From NCBI GenBank assembly GCA_004431415.1, contig QPMI01000535.1, positions 248,001-312,000 of the forward strand: a stretch of DNA of 64,000 nt, given 5' to 3'. A program made the translations under genes and the position numbers. The notes under the pieces are model-generated. The model had not been told where the DNA came from. It saw only the letters and a program-made list of their open reading frames with translations, and did not search any database. Shown here in pieces: positions 22,337 to 34,125 of this stretch. The DNA is from Cyanophora paradoxa (taxonomy: Eukaryota > Glaucocystophyceae > Cyanophorales > Cyanophoraceae). The stretch's first letter is position 1; each line of letters opens with the position of its first letter.

Positions 22337-25300
22337 CTAGAGCTGGGCAAAGGTGCTGGCTGGGCCCGACTTGAGGCACATGCGGACGGCCCCGGAGCCG
22401 GAGCCGGCCCGGCTGCAGTCGCTGCACGGGTCCGCCGCCTCCGCCACGCGCCAGTCGTACACACCCACCGCCCTGCCCGCCATCAAATATCAGATCACTG
22501 GCTTGCGGTGTCGGAGCTCATGATCAAGGGGCGCGCACCCGTAGCCGCCGCAGAAGGCGCCCGGGGGGGAGGCCCCCATGCAGGCGGTGCTGCAGCCGGT
22601 GTACGCGGTGCCCTGGGGGGCCGGCCCGAGGCGGGAAGCGGCGTCTAGGCTCCCCGAGACGAGGCAGAGGGACCAAGACACGCCGAAGAAGCGGAAGCCG
22701 AGGCGGGCCGCCTCCGCCGCGCACGCGCCGAGGCCGTTGTCGGGCGGCGCGCTCACCGACTGCATCACCGGCGCCGCCGCCGCCGCGTCGAAGGCGAAGC
22801 AGCCGCGGTACGCGTAGGGGAGGGGCGCGGCCGGCGTGTAGGACGGGGTCGGGGAGGGCGTCGCCGTGGGGCTCGAATTCGGCGCCTGCCACGAGGAGAT
22901 TGAGCGCAAATTCAGCTCGACAATGTTAATATTGGAAGCTTCAGTTTGTACAAGTGATCATTAATATTCATGATTCACGGATCAAGGATTCGTGATTATT
23001 AATATTTAGATTATGCAACACATTGGAACACGAATATTCATGATTATTAAATTTTAAAATGCATTTGCGATCATGATCGATATCATTCAATGATTGGAAT
23101 GCAATTCATGATCATTTTGCCGAACGTTCATGATCATAAAAATGCAATTGCGCATGCAACGGCGTCACTTGCAATTGCAATTTTATTCAACAGCACCTGT
23201 ACCTCAGTTGAGGTCTGGTTGGCCTTGGGCAGCACACGGTAGACGAAGATAGCGGTCGCTTTGGTCTCCTGGCGGTGCCAGACGTTGTAGACGACGCCTG
23301 GCCGTAGAAGATGGGCGCAGTCAGCACTACCATGCGCATGCATGCATTTATGCTATTTCACTGTTCGCTGAAATAGCTCCCAGCCGCAAACGAACCCTCC
23401 GGAGAGGCAGTAACGAGCTCCCAGTTGCTGAATTCGAAAAAGGCAAAGTCAGCGAATGTGAGGGGTTAGGGTTGGGGTTTATGCTAATTTATCACGATCT
23501 CGATACCGATGCGCGAGCATGTATTTATCTCGCTCGAGCGCGTACGGTTCGCGCACACGCAAGCCTCAGAGCCCCAAGTGCTGGTCGCCGCCGTGTTCGG
23601 GCAAAGGCCGGCGGGTGCGATCGGCTGGAGCCTGCCGTTACCGTCCCCGATGGGGCCCCCCGTCGTGTTCATCGCGTAGCTACGAGCGGGTCAAGCATTT
23701 ACAGCGACCGCGATCACGATTCATCACAAAAGCACGCGCACAGGTAGCCGACTGCTGCGACGACGAGCCTTGCGTCTTGTCCCCTGTAAGCTTAAGGTTT
23801 GCGGTTAACTTTAGTAATGAAGAAAAGGGATGGGGCTGGCGAGGAGAAGGTGGCCGGAGTGGGAGGGAGGAGCCGGGGGGGGGGGGGGGGGGGGGGGGGG
23901 CGGGAGGGGGGGGGGGGGCGGGAGGGGGGGGGGAGGAGGAGGGCGCGGGGTAGAAAGGGGCTGGAAAAAGGGGTGAAGGGGCGAAACGACATTCACACAC
24001 GCACGCGGCGTTTTGGACGAGGGTGAGGTGGCCCCCAATTCCGCCGACGGGACCCGAGCCGAGGGGCCCCGCGATCTGCTGGGAGGTGTAGGGCGCCCTC
24101 GTCGAAATCTGCGGTCGATCCCGAAACAGATCATGATCAGAAAAGATCCGTCGACAGTATTTGATAAGCCGCGCGCGCATCTCACCTTGAAAACGAGTCG
24201 ATCTGTCGTGGCTGCGTACACGTACGGCTGCGTCCGATCCGCCACGAGGCCTCGAAATTCTGGGTACGCATATAAGTATACGATTTGCAAATTAAAGAGC
24301 GGAATTCGAAGCCTATGTCTACGTATCCGATCGCGGCGATCGCGATATGTACCGATTTCCTGGGGATCGGTCGGCACTCGAAGCCTCATGGCGGCGACCA
24401 CGACGTCGCTTCCTGTTCGAAACTTATATGATTAATTAATATAATTATGGCTTGCAATTGTTCGCACCGTCCGTGTTCATACTCCACACTTCGCTTCGGG
24501 GCGCCTGAATAGAAACGAAGACGCGGTTCTCGACGGGGGAGTACGCGATTCCGCGAATTATTCCCATAAGCATGCGCCCCGTCGCGTTCGACGGCCGCTG
24601 CCCGACCTGTAAACTCGCTCGTCAAGCTCATGCGTATATGTGCACGGCAGCACGGCCGGTGAGGGTCCGGATCCGACCGTGTGGGCGGGCGCTGTTTGCT
24701 CCGAGCAAGTGCCGGTGCCCGGCAGACGTCCCAAATCGTGGTCCGGGCCATCGAATGCGGAGACGGTGTTCGTGGCCGGGTCGTAAAGACGCACTGCCGA
24801 GATATTATAATTAATGATCATGAGACACATATATATAAGTGTCGTCGATACGGAAGGTCTACAGCTCCGGGACTCACGGCGGCAGTTATACTGCGGAAGG
24901 GCATCGATGTGCATTACTCAAAATAAGAATTCGAATAGCGAAGATGGGGGAGGGGTAGGGGGGGCGAATAAGACGGGGGCCTACGCACTTCCCCGAGAAG
25001 AACTTTCTTGTTCGGCAGAGCTGAGAAGGAAAACGCGCAGAAAAGGCACTCGATTCATTAATATTACGCGCGGTCATTAATATTGTGCGTATCAGGGGGC
25101 ATGATGAGCAGCTCACGTTCAATTCCAGAGATCCAACTGCGAAAACACGCACACAGGCGGAATATTTAATAAATATTCGGCCGCCGGCCGCGCCTAGGGT
25201 CGCGATCGGATCCCGTATGAGGAAAATTTAGAGGATGGGTGTAATAAAGTGGGAGGAATAAATATACGGCCGTGGGCCGTACCGGCCGCGGGCTCAACTA

Positions 25301-26195
25301 AATTGAAGGCCCAGAAGGTGGGAGTAATAAAATTCTATGCATGAGACACTGCAAGCTCAAGCCGATTATCGATAGCACGCACTTGAATGAAGCAGTAGAG
25401 CTGCCTCCGTCGACGTCGCCCGAGTACGGCATACCGAGCATCTTCTCCAGAGAGCACGTCGCCGTGTGGACCTGCATGCGTGTGTACATACAGCAGTCAG
25501 CCTCTCGAGTCTCTATCTTCTCTGTTCGTCGTGTAGAATATAGCGCCCGACTTCAAATTGACCTTGTATAGGTAGTAAACTACGAAAATCGAAAGACAGT
25601 TTGATTAGGACATTGAAAACGCCAAGAGAACTCGAAGCATGCGTGCGCACATGTGCTGTACCAGAGAACTTGATTATACTGCGCGCAGAGTACGCGCGCG
25701 CGCGCGTCTTTTGAAAAGGCCAGCAAGAAGGATAAGGGGCCAAGAAAGGCCGCGGGCGCACCTCGTCGTATTTGAGGCCAGCGACCCAATCCATGATCGC
25801 GTTCGTCCCCTGCACGGGCCCTGGAGAGGGCGCGATCATGCTCATAATCAGGCCCGAATGATCATGAGTTCAAACTGACATACCGACGGTGTTGTCGACC
25901 GGACCCGCGCCATATGCCAGGTTTCCCACGCAATGCGCGCTGTTGGCTCTTGTAAGCCACGTGCACCCGGCCCCGCGCGCGCGCCAGGGATTGCGGGGGC
26001 GCGCGCAGGCGAGAGAGCGCGCGCGCACTACTGCCCGACGGGGAGGTCGACGAGGTTGGGGTCGGCGCCCGGCGGCAGGTGGGGAGCTGGCAGGGCGGCG
26101 TGGACGAGCACGCCGCATGCGCAGAGCGACAGCACCAGCGAGTGCAGGGCCAGCAGCCAGCTGCGGCTGCGGCCGCAGAGCGCTCCTCGTCGCAT
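22337..26195 (-). CDS. Secreted beta-propeller plus WSC-domain protein
   Basis: ATG at 26195 gives a clear signal peptide (MRRGALCGRSRSWLLALHSL, then VLSLCACGVLVHAALPAPH). The next exons join in frame: HCVGNLAYGAGPVDNTV, then GTNAIMDWVAGLKYDE. Propeller-like exons follow: CSLEKMLGMPYSGDVDGG with STASFK (25370-25460), SAVRLYDPATNTVSAFDG (about 24790), IIRGIAYSPVENRVFVSIQA with PRSEVWSMNTDGAN (about 24465-24555) and APYTSQQIAGPLGSGPVGGI (24040-24100). These match NHL/kelch-type blades. A Ser/Thr/Pro linker (PTATPSPTPSYTP) leads into a WSC domain at about 22545-22845: YRGCFAF, NGLGACAAEAARLGFRFFG, YTGCSTACMG, GAFCGGYG, and after an intron AVGVYDWRV. The stop is at 22337-22339. WSC domains bind carbohydrate, so an outward-facing or secreted glycan-binding role is inferred. 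Some middle exons are unplaced, and the poly-G run at 23875-23934 is intronic. Confidence 0.75.
23875..23934. repeat. Poly-G tract, about 60 bp, interrupted
   Basis: Long G run broken by CGGGA units inside an intron of the propeller-WSC gene (poly-C on the coding strand). Confidence 0.8.
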
Positions 26196-26650
26196 GTTCG
26201 ACCCCGTGCACGTGCGCACCGCTGGGATCATGATCAGCCCGCGGCCGCCCGAGAGCAAATCCAGAGCCGCGTCGCTGCCGGGGGCTGAGGCCTAGGAGAC
26301 ACCGTGGCACGCACGCCGAATCGAAGCGAACGAACTGCAGCTGTACTGCGGCAGCATGCGCAGCTGCTGCGCAATGCGCGCACGCACACGCTGCCAGGCT
26401 GCGCGTGCACGTGCGTGCCGTGCATCACTTAGTGAGCACTGAGCACTGACTGAGTGAGCATGGAAAATTGCCGCGCGCACGCTGGCCGCGCCCTTCACGC
26501 TAGCGCCGGCGCACGTGGGTTGCGAATTCGCAGGTGAGCCGGTTCGAGAGTCGAGCTAGCTCGAGCTCAGATAATTTTCCATTCATGGACCGGAGCCGGC
26601 GCTGAAGCGGCTGATCATGATTCATGATTAAATATTAAATATTCATGATC

Positions 26651-26715
26651 ATGTGTTTTTTTGTGAATAACCGGCCACAGTCTCTAGACACCAGCACTGC
26701 GGGGGTGCCCAGGCC
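26651..26715 (+). repeat. Dispersed repeat R65, copy A
   Basis: ATGTGTTTTTTTGTGAATAA, CCGGCCACAGTCTCTAGACA, CCAGCACTGCGGGGGTGCCC. A second copy lies 86 bp downstream and a third, inverted, near 53.9 kb. Confidence 0.85.
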
Positions 26716-26736
26716 TAGGGGGAAATATTCGAATTC

Positions 26737-26801
26737 ATGTGTGTTTTTGGTGAATTACCGGCCACAGTCTCTAGACACCAGCACTGCGGGGGCTGCCCAG
26801 G
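26737..26801 (+). repeat. Dispersed repeat R65, copy B
   Basis: Near-identical to copy A, with GGTGAATTACCGG in place of TGTGAATAACCGG and GGGGGCTGCCC at the end. Confidence 0.85.
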
Positions 26802-27815
26802 GGGCGCAGAGACAAAAAGCAAGCTTTAAGAGAACTAAGACAAGAGCACGAAGAAAGCAAACATGAGCTCAGAAGAGCACGGGGGCCCGTCGGGGGGTCT
26901 ATTTAAATATTCATGAGCTCATGGTCATGATCAAACGCACTGCAGCTGCATGCGGCAATCGTTGATCGAACGGCGGCACTGAACCTGCCCGGTCCTACCG
27001 CCGCATACCGGTACCGGCCGCGCGGAAGCTATACTAGTACTAGTACTCCAGTATTGCCGATGCAATGCCGCAGACTACAGTCTTCAGCCTGGCAAGCTCG
27101 GCGGCCCGGCTTCCGAACTAGTTCTGCAGCTCAGCTCCAGCTCAGCTCAGCTGAGAGCGGCTCATAGCGCTACAGCGCAGCCCAGTCTGCATTAATTTCA
27201 TTGACTCTACAGAGGCTACCAGCCTATCACCCCCTAACAGAGCCCTCTTAACTTCCCGGCCGGGGGCCGGCGCCAGGAGGCGGTCAGATCTTGATCTAGA
27301 GAAGGTCGACGTCATGATCCATTGCAAGAACTTCGGAACTGAATCGGAAGGGCTCGGAGGCGGTGCTGGCGGAGGTCGCAGGTTGGCAGCGGTCGCAGCT
27401 GCATGGCTGAGACCACGTGACAGCCGCTGAGCAGTCACAGTGTGACGGCGCTAGCAGACGTCGACGTCGCACAGTGCATGCGCACCGTGCACGTGTGACA
27501 GCCGCAGATTTTCCTGCCGCTTCAAGCACCGGGCAGTGACGCTCGCGATCGGGCTATTAGTTCGTGCCTTTTCATTTGATCGACATTCCCGTTACGTTGG
27601 GCGAGTATGCATATGGGCCTACTATGGGGCCAGCCGGCGCCAACACGCGGGCCGACCGGGGGCCGTGTACGTGTAAATTTGTGTATAGTTAAAATATACA
27701 TAGTGAACATAGCTCGACGAGAACAGGCGCGGCTCGCTCCCGCTCCCGCGGCCGGCTGCAGCTGGCGACTCCTGCTCGTTTTCACGAACAGACCGCAGCG
27801 ACCGCGGCATCCCTC

Positions 27816-30800
27816 CTATCTGTCCGCCTCGTCGGAGGCCGTAGCTTTCAGCCTCGCGCCGTCGCGATGAAGAGCCGATCGCTGAGAGCAGTGGCGCCGG
27901 CGGAGAAGGAGGACAGCGATGGTGGCGACGCCAACGGCGACCGTGGCGAGGAGGGTCAGCGAACTCACGAGACCCGCGAAGACAAGCTGCGCGCGGCGGT
28001 CCAGGGCCGGGGCCCTCATGATCAGCGCCGACGTCGAATACATACATAACCAATAGATCTAATTCTAGAGTTGGCGAGATCTATAGATTTCGTTCAAATT
28101 CGGACCTTGTCGTCGATCCAGGAGGGAGACGAGTCGCCCTCGAGCTCGCCCCGGCTGGTCCTCACGGCAACTCCGCCCGACGGGTCTCCCCGGGAAATTA
28201 TGCTCGGCTCGCTCGCTTGGGCCGCTGCGCCGGCGCCGCCGCTGTTTGAGCCGCTCGATCCAGCAAGCAACGCCTGTCGACGAACGAGTTTCGCATGAAA
28301 AAACGATTAGTTGAATTCTCGAGCTCAATTATGCATTATCGCACGTCGACGAGGACGACGGGGGGAAAGGCGGCGCGTCGGGACTCGATCCGGAGGCTGA
28401 ACGTGCGCGCCACCTGCGCCTGCGCCAGCGCCCGCCGCGCCGCGCCCACCGCCGGCATCCCTGCGACGCCATTGGCGGCGGCAGCGGTGGCGGGCGGGGC
28501 GGAGCGGGGCGGGGCGGACGGAAGCGGATGCCGGCGGGGACGAGTTGGGCGTCGGGGGCCTCGAGGGCGGCGCCGTCGGGGCGACGAGGAGGACGCGCAC
28601 GGGGTCGCCGACGAGGGCCCCGAACGCGTCGCCCGCCGCCCCGATCGTCACCCACTCGCCCTCCTGCGCGCCGTCGGCTGCGCCAGGGGCGGCGGGGCGG
28701 GGCGGGCGGGGCGGGCGGGGCGGGCGCACGGGGAGGGCGGCGAGGAGGGGCCGGGGCAGGTCGACGCGGACGGAGGCGTCGGATGCCTTCACGCGGCGGG
28801 CGCTGACCGTCACGCCCCGACGGTGACTTGCGACATCGCCATCGCCACCGCGAACGGCGCCTGTCGCCGGAGGCCGGCTGTCAGCACCGGGCGGGGCGCG
28901 GGGCGCGCAGCACAGTGCGGCGTGAAGCGGGCCGCGAACCAGAGTCGGCCCCGCCTCGGCTGTGGGCGTGGGGGACGCGGCTGGCGCTGCGGGCAACGGG
29001 CTCGCCAAGGGAGAGGGGCTCGGGGCAGGCGCTTGCGACGGCGCGGCGGAGGGAGTGGCGGAGGCGGTCGGAGGGGGCACGGGCGACGGGGAGGGCGAGG
29101 GGCTGGCGGACGGCGTCGCCGCGGCAGAGGGCGCGGGCGGTGCGGTGGGGGAGGCGGTGGGGGTAGGGGGGGCGGAGGCCGACGCGGTGGGGGCGGGGGC
29201 GGGGAGGGGGACGGGGACGGCGTCGCGGAGGGGGAGGGGCTGGCGGTCGCGCTCGGGGACGGCGCGGGGCTCGGGGAGGGGCAGGGCGAGGGGGAGGCGC
29301 TGGGGGTGGGGGACGCGCTGGGCGAGGGGGAGGAGGAGGGCGAGGGGGAGGGCGAGGGGGACGGGGAGGGCGTGGCGTTCGAGAGGGGCTCGGGCCACGG
29401 CAGCTGCTGCCCGAGCGCGTCGCGGTTCGTCTCTGCTGCGAGGTCGGTGCCGAGGCGGAAGGGGCGGGGGGCGGTCGCGCGGACCGATCTTGAGGACGGC
29501 CCAGCGGTCGGCCTCCGTTTCGTGCGTCGAGTTTCCGGACTTGGCAGAGCCCGCCACGTAGGCGCCGCAGCGGCCGCGGAGCTTCGCCGCTTGGGAGAAG
29601 CGGCCCCCGGGCACGCCGGTAGCCACCACCGAGAACGTCACTGCTTGCGGGGAGCGGTGTTGGAAATGCGGGAATCACAGGGAAGCGTGCGAGGCGGGCG
29701 TACCGGGGACTTCTGTGAGGTTGGCGACGACGATGGTGTGGTCGAGCTCGCTGCTGTACCCGCTGCCGGGCAGCGGCTCTGCGGGGCGCGCCTCTCCGCG
29801 CACCAGGAACAGCAGCGGGCCGCAGGTCCACGACGCCCCGTTGAGGCGCTGGGGCGGGCTGGTCGGGGCCACTTGCACCGGCTCCCACACGGAGGCCCAA
29901 GCATCCAGACTAGCAACGTACATGGCGTGCCCTCCCCATTCGTCGTCCCTCTGCTCTGGTGTAAGCAGTTGGTAACTGTAAGCGGCACGATGCCGGCGAA
30001 CCGGAACGTAGTAGTAGAATCGGGCGTCTGCAGTCACACCACGCGAGCGAGGGGCGTGAGCAAGGGAAAGCATCCCACGAAGCGCGCGAGTGACATAAAT
30101 ACAGGCGCGGTCACCGAAGATGCCGCCGTGTCCAGAAGGGAGGTGCACGCCGTCGTTGTGCGGGATAATCGCGCGCCACTCGTTCCACCTGTGAGGAAAG
30201 TACCGGTTGTAGACTCTGCGCAAAAACGAAACAAGCTCAAGCTTGTACGGGAGCCGGATGTGTCATCAGAAGACGGACATGAGGGAAGCTGTCGGGTGTG
30301 TAATGCCGTCGGCGTCAACAAATGCTCCGCCGGCAATGTAGAGCTGCGGTACATACATGCATGAGAGGGGGGGGTGGGTGGGGGGTGGGGGTGGGGGGGA
30401 AGTGGGCGACAGCCAGCTCGCCACGCACGCGTCCATCGAAGGTGGCAAAGACAGAGCCAACGCGATTGCGGAACATTGGCTGCGGTGGTGTGTGCTCAAC
30501 GCAGCGCGAACCTCCATCTGCAAAAGAATCCACAATAAGCAAGCTGCACGAAAGCGCGATGGAAGTGCACGAAATCATTTGCACCCCAAAAGAAGAACTT
30601 TGAGGAAGAGACGCCGGCGCGCGCCACGAAGAAGGGATACACGAAGGACGAAGAGCTGTAGCTTGGTGGGGAATAGAGGTCGTCGAACAATCTCTCCTCA
30701 GAGCTGAACCCGATTTCGCAGACGCCCCGCCCAAACTCGTTCCAGACACCCGTGACGGGGTTGAACGTGGCAGGGCGGCCTGTTGTCGTCGGCACGGATC

Positions 30801-31130
30801 CATTGAGGTACATTCCGGCTGTGCGTATGCGGACGGATTGCATGTCAAATTGGATTCGTACAACCGAACCCAAATACCGACTAAATCACGCACTGGATAT
30901 TAAATACCCTGAGGACCGCTCAAGTGCAAGGCCGCCCAAGGGGGCCCCGGACAGCGGTGGAGTGCCGACGCGCCGGGAGAGGACGGGTCCGCCAGCGAGC
31001 AGCGTGAGCTTCAGCTGCAGCGGCTCCAGAGGCGGCGGTGGAGGAGGACTCGACGGGCTTGGAGGAGGGACGCTGAACGAGTCGGAAGTGGCCATGGCCT
31101 GGTCGGACCATTCGATCTCGTTGGTGACTG
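27816..31130 (-). CDS. Type I surface protein: propeller-like ectodomain, Ser/Pro stalk, one membrane span
   Basis: Read on the minus strand. An early exon at about 30930-31130 encodes SPSSPPPPPPLEPLQLKLTL and LAGGPVLSRRVGTPPLSG. Then GMYLNGSVPTTTGRPATFNP with VTGVWNEFGRG, FRNRVGSVFATFDGRVRGEL, LYIAGGAFVDADGITHPTAS and, from about 30210, VYNRYFPH then WNEWRAIIPHNDGVHLPSGH and VWEPVQVAPTSPPQRLNGAS. The patterns YLNGS..ATFNP..W.EFGRG and LYIAGGAF resemble kelch or Rax2-type propeller blades. A stalk of SPSPSPSP repeats occupies about 29000-29400. A folded segment follows (GVTVSARRVKASDASVRVDL; EGEWVTIGAAGDAFGALVG), then QALLAGSSGSNSGGAGAAA and a transmembrane exon LVFAGLVSSLTLLATVAVGV with ATIAVLLLRRRHC and a short basic tail ending EADR at 27816. 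The start exon and signal peptide are not located. Antisense open frames across the stalk are GC artefacts. Confidence 0.65.
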
Positions 31131-31214
31131 CGGCGCATGCACTCATGATCAGTGACTCATGATCAGTGACCTTGTCAGACCGTCGGACTGCCACTGGGCC
31201 ACGCAGCCTCAGTG

Positions 31215-31614
31215 CTACATAGTAGATTAACCCATGTTCCCCTTGGAAGAAAATTCCGTTTAGTACTACGGCAGACTCAAACTGCCAGCATTGTTTACGG
31301 TGCGAACAGTCAAACTCACTGAGTGGAGTGTGCTCCATGGGTGGTCCAGCCTGCAGCTGGGCTACGTATACCAACAGTCGTGCCAGCATGTTTGGTAAGT
31401 GGGGAACTTGTGAATCACAGGCCAGTGGTTGAGTTGTCGCTCTCATTGGTATACTCAATTCGATATGCACTTGAAGGCTGCCAGTGCTGCCTTGACTCAC
31501 TGTGGTCACTGAGACGGGCTCCACAGAAGAAGAGAAAGTCACTGAGTGATGTATGACTCTGTGACTTTTTTAAAAAAGTAGTGGCAGCCGCTGCCCTTGC
31601 CGAGCTTGGAAGTA
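31215..31614 (-). repeat. 400-bp module, outer copy
   Basis: This stretch recurs in inverted orientation at 33236-33638 with roughly 93-95 percent identity by eye. It stays open on the minus strand (for example SLQVHIELSIPMRATTQPLA), but most differences between copies change residues and one copy carries a 12-bp indel, so selection on a protein is not evident. It abuts the left end of the fold-back element. Confidence 0.75.
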
Positions 31615-32883
31615 TGACAAGCAGGGGGGCTCCGCCCCCCCGCACCCCCCCAGTGTTTTTTTGGGTTCTTTGATTTCTTGAGGCTTTTATTCTTCTTCTT
31701 CTAATTAATTAGAATAAAAAATGAGACTGAAGTACTAAAAGTATGAAGACAGAACAGAAGAAGCTGAAGCACTGAGAAACGATTTTTGCTTGGATAGGTT
31801 CGGCCATGAACATGAAGAACAGAACAGATCTGAGTTCATAACAGAAAGAAGAGAGCATTTCAGAACAGATCTAGAAACGATGAAGTGATCATGCAAAAGA
31901 AGCACATGCAATGTATTTCAAAGGTTTGATCATTTATGTTCATTTATGTTATGTTTATGTTCATCGAACATCGAGTTTCGATGCTAGATTCTGGCCATGG
32001 CTGGAAAAGAAAGGGCAAAAGATCTTTGAGAATTGACAAAAACAATATTTTTTGCTTGCAATGATGCCATGATGAATATAATCATTGAATGCATGCATCA
32101 TGATCAATATACAGGTACCATCTAGAGCTCTGTTTTGTTAACGTTTGCAATTGTGCATGTTTTGTGCACGTGGTGCTTGTGTTGTGCTTTATTGTTTGTT
32201 GTCATGTTTTGTTGTTTGTACATTGTGGAACATGTGTACATGTTTTCTTTTTGTTGTGCATGCCAAGATGTTTAATTTATTGTACATGTTTGTTGTTTGC
32301 CAAGAATCGAACCGGTTCTGAATCGGCACTGAGCAGCCAAATGTACCACAGCACTTCAGTAAGAAAAAAGGTAAAAAAAGGACTTTCCATTGACAGAACT
32401 GCCGGATACACAATTTGAGCTTCAAAACTCCACTCTGTGGCAGATCTTGCTGCTTCAGGTGCAGTGCTAGGATGCTTCTTGCCAGTCTTCCTGGCCATGC
32501 TGAAGCAGCTGTAGAGCAGTGCTTGATGGCAGATAGGAAAGCCTTCCAGGTAACAACTGTGCCTCCCTTCCAGCAAGAACCTGATGGGTCAAGGACTTTT
32601 TTTCCAGATCTTTTTTTCCAAAACCGCGTGGTTCTTTTTTTGTTTTTTGTTCAAGATCTTTTTTTTATGCAATTCGCGTGATTGTTTTTCAGAAATGGAG
32701 AAAAACCAACATCAAACTTTTACAGTTACTTTTAGAGTTCAACCAACGACAAGCAGCCATCTTTGCCAGCCTGTGCAACACAGGTTTTTCAGTCCAACGG
32801 ACTACATCATAGTTAGTTAAAGACAGTTCGATTGTCAACAAATAACAAAGAAAGGACAATTAGTTTCTCATGTTTGTTGTTGG

Positions 32884-32913
32884 CGGGGGGGCTGTGCCCC
32901 CCCGCACCCCCCC
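32884..32913 (+). repeat. Internal copy of the GC-rich element terminus
   Basis: GGGGGGGCTGTGCCCCCCCG followed by CACCCCCCC matches the terminal palindrome at 31622-31651 in the same orientation, suggesting a nested element end. Confidence 0.75.
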
Positions 32914-33235
32914 AAAGTTGTTTTTGCTTGCGTTGATGTTTGTGGTGTTTTCTTCTTTTTGTTTATTGCTTTTCAAGAATCCAACCATTACTGAATAAGC
33001 ACTACAGTCACACTGTACAGTTCAGTGCGCACGGATATGGCATTTGCTTTTTGTGCAACGTGTGAAGAGATTCATTATTTGTTCTTTGCCAAGTATAGAA
33101 CAGGTTCTGAATCGGCACTGAACAGTCACAGCTGTTCAGGAAGAAAAAGGAGAAAAAAAGCGACTTTCCATTGACAGAACTGCCGGATACGCAATTTGAG
33201 CCACAAAACTCCACTCTGTGGCAGATCTTGCTGCT

Positions 33236-33638
33236 TCACACTTCCAAGCTCACTGGCAAGGGCAGCGGCTGCCGCTACTTTTTTTAAAAAGTCACAGAGT
33301 CATACATCACTCAGTGACTTTTCCTTCTCATGTGGAGTTTCTCTCAGTGACCACAGTGAGTCAAGGCAGCTCCGGCAGCCTTCAAGTGCATATCGAATTG
33401 AGTATACCAATGAGAGCGACAACTCAACCACTGGCCTGCGATTCACAAGTTCCCCACTTACCAAACATGCTGGCACGACTGTTGGCAGCCCAGGCTGGAC
33501 CACCCATGGAGCACAGTCCAGTCAGTGACTTTGACTGTTTGCACCGCTCTCAATGCTGGCAGTTTGAGTCTGCCGTAGTACTAAATGGAATTTTCTTCCA
33601 AGGGGAACATGGGTTAATCTACTATGTAGCAAGTGGCA
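33236..33638 (+). repeat. 400-bp module, inner inverted copy
   Basis: Inverted copy of 31215-31614, bracketed by an inverted pair of the CTGCCGGATAC..CAGATCTTGC segment (33178-33232 and 33640-33700). Sits in the middle of the fold-back element. Confidence 0.8.
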
Positions 33639-33877
33639 AGATCTGTCACAGAGTGGAGTTTTGTAGCTCAAATTGTGTATCCGGCAGTTCTATCAATGGA
33701 AAGTCCCTTTTTTTCCTTTTTTCTTCCTCAAGTACTGTGCCTGTTCAGTGCCGATTCAGAACCTGTTTGATTCTTGGCAAATTTAAACAAGAAATAATGA
33801 ACATGTTCGCAGGTTGATCAAAAAGCAAATGCCATATGCATATTCGCACTGCACTGTACAGTGTGATTTCAGAACAT

Positions 33878-34125
33878 TTGGCAAGCAACATACAATAAAC
33901 AAAACAACATGATAAACACCAACATATGATGCGAGCACCACATGCACAACACATGCACAACAAACAAGACAGAGCTTGTACTTGCATTTTTTGTGACAGA
34001 AATGGTTGGACTCTTGGCAAGCAACATACAATAAACAAAACAACATGGTAAACACCAACATATGATGCGAGCACCACGTGCACAACACATGCACAACAAA
34101 CAAAACAGAGCTTGTACTTGCAATT
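33878..34125. repeat. Two tandem copies, 136-bp period
   Basis: GGCAAGCAACATACAATAAA begins at 33880 and again at 34016, each followed by ACACCAACATATGATGCGAG and CACAACACATGCACAACAAA. Lies in the right arm of the fold-back element. Confidence 0.85.

Larger units (their letters stand above)
26196..27815. other. Palindrome-rich spacer between two minus-strand surface genes
   Basis: About 1.6 kb dense in self-complementary words (ATGATCATG, GAGCTC, GGCCGG, TGCATGCA, ACTAGTACTAGTACT). It contains two copies of a dispersed 65-bp repeat (separate entry) and a run of CAGCTCAGCTCCAGCTCAGC near 27130. Promoter of the 26195 gene must lie at its left edge. No convincing ORF. Confidence 0.5.

Noticed and set aside
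23461-23480. GGGGTTAGGGTTGGGGTTT, telomere-like
   Set aside because: Only one or two units and inside a gene's intron; not a telomere.
28295-30364. 689-codon plus-strand open frame
   Set aside because: Antisense shadow of the Ser/Pro stalk and GC-rich exons of the 27.8-31.1 kb surface gene; product is Gly/Arg low complexity.
32164-32418. 84-codon Cys/Leu-rich frame in the fold-back element
   Set aside because: Encoded by TTGTTT-rich palindromic arm DNA; the other arm does not keep the frame.
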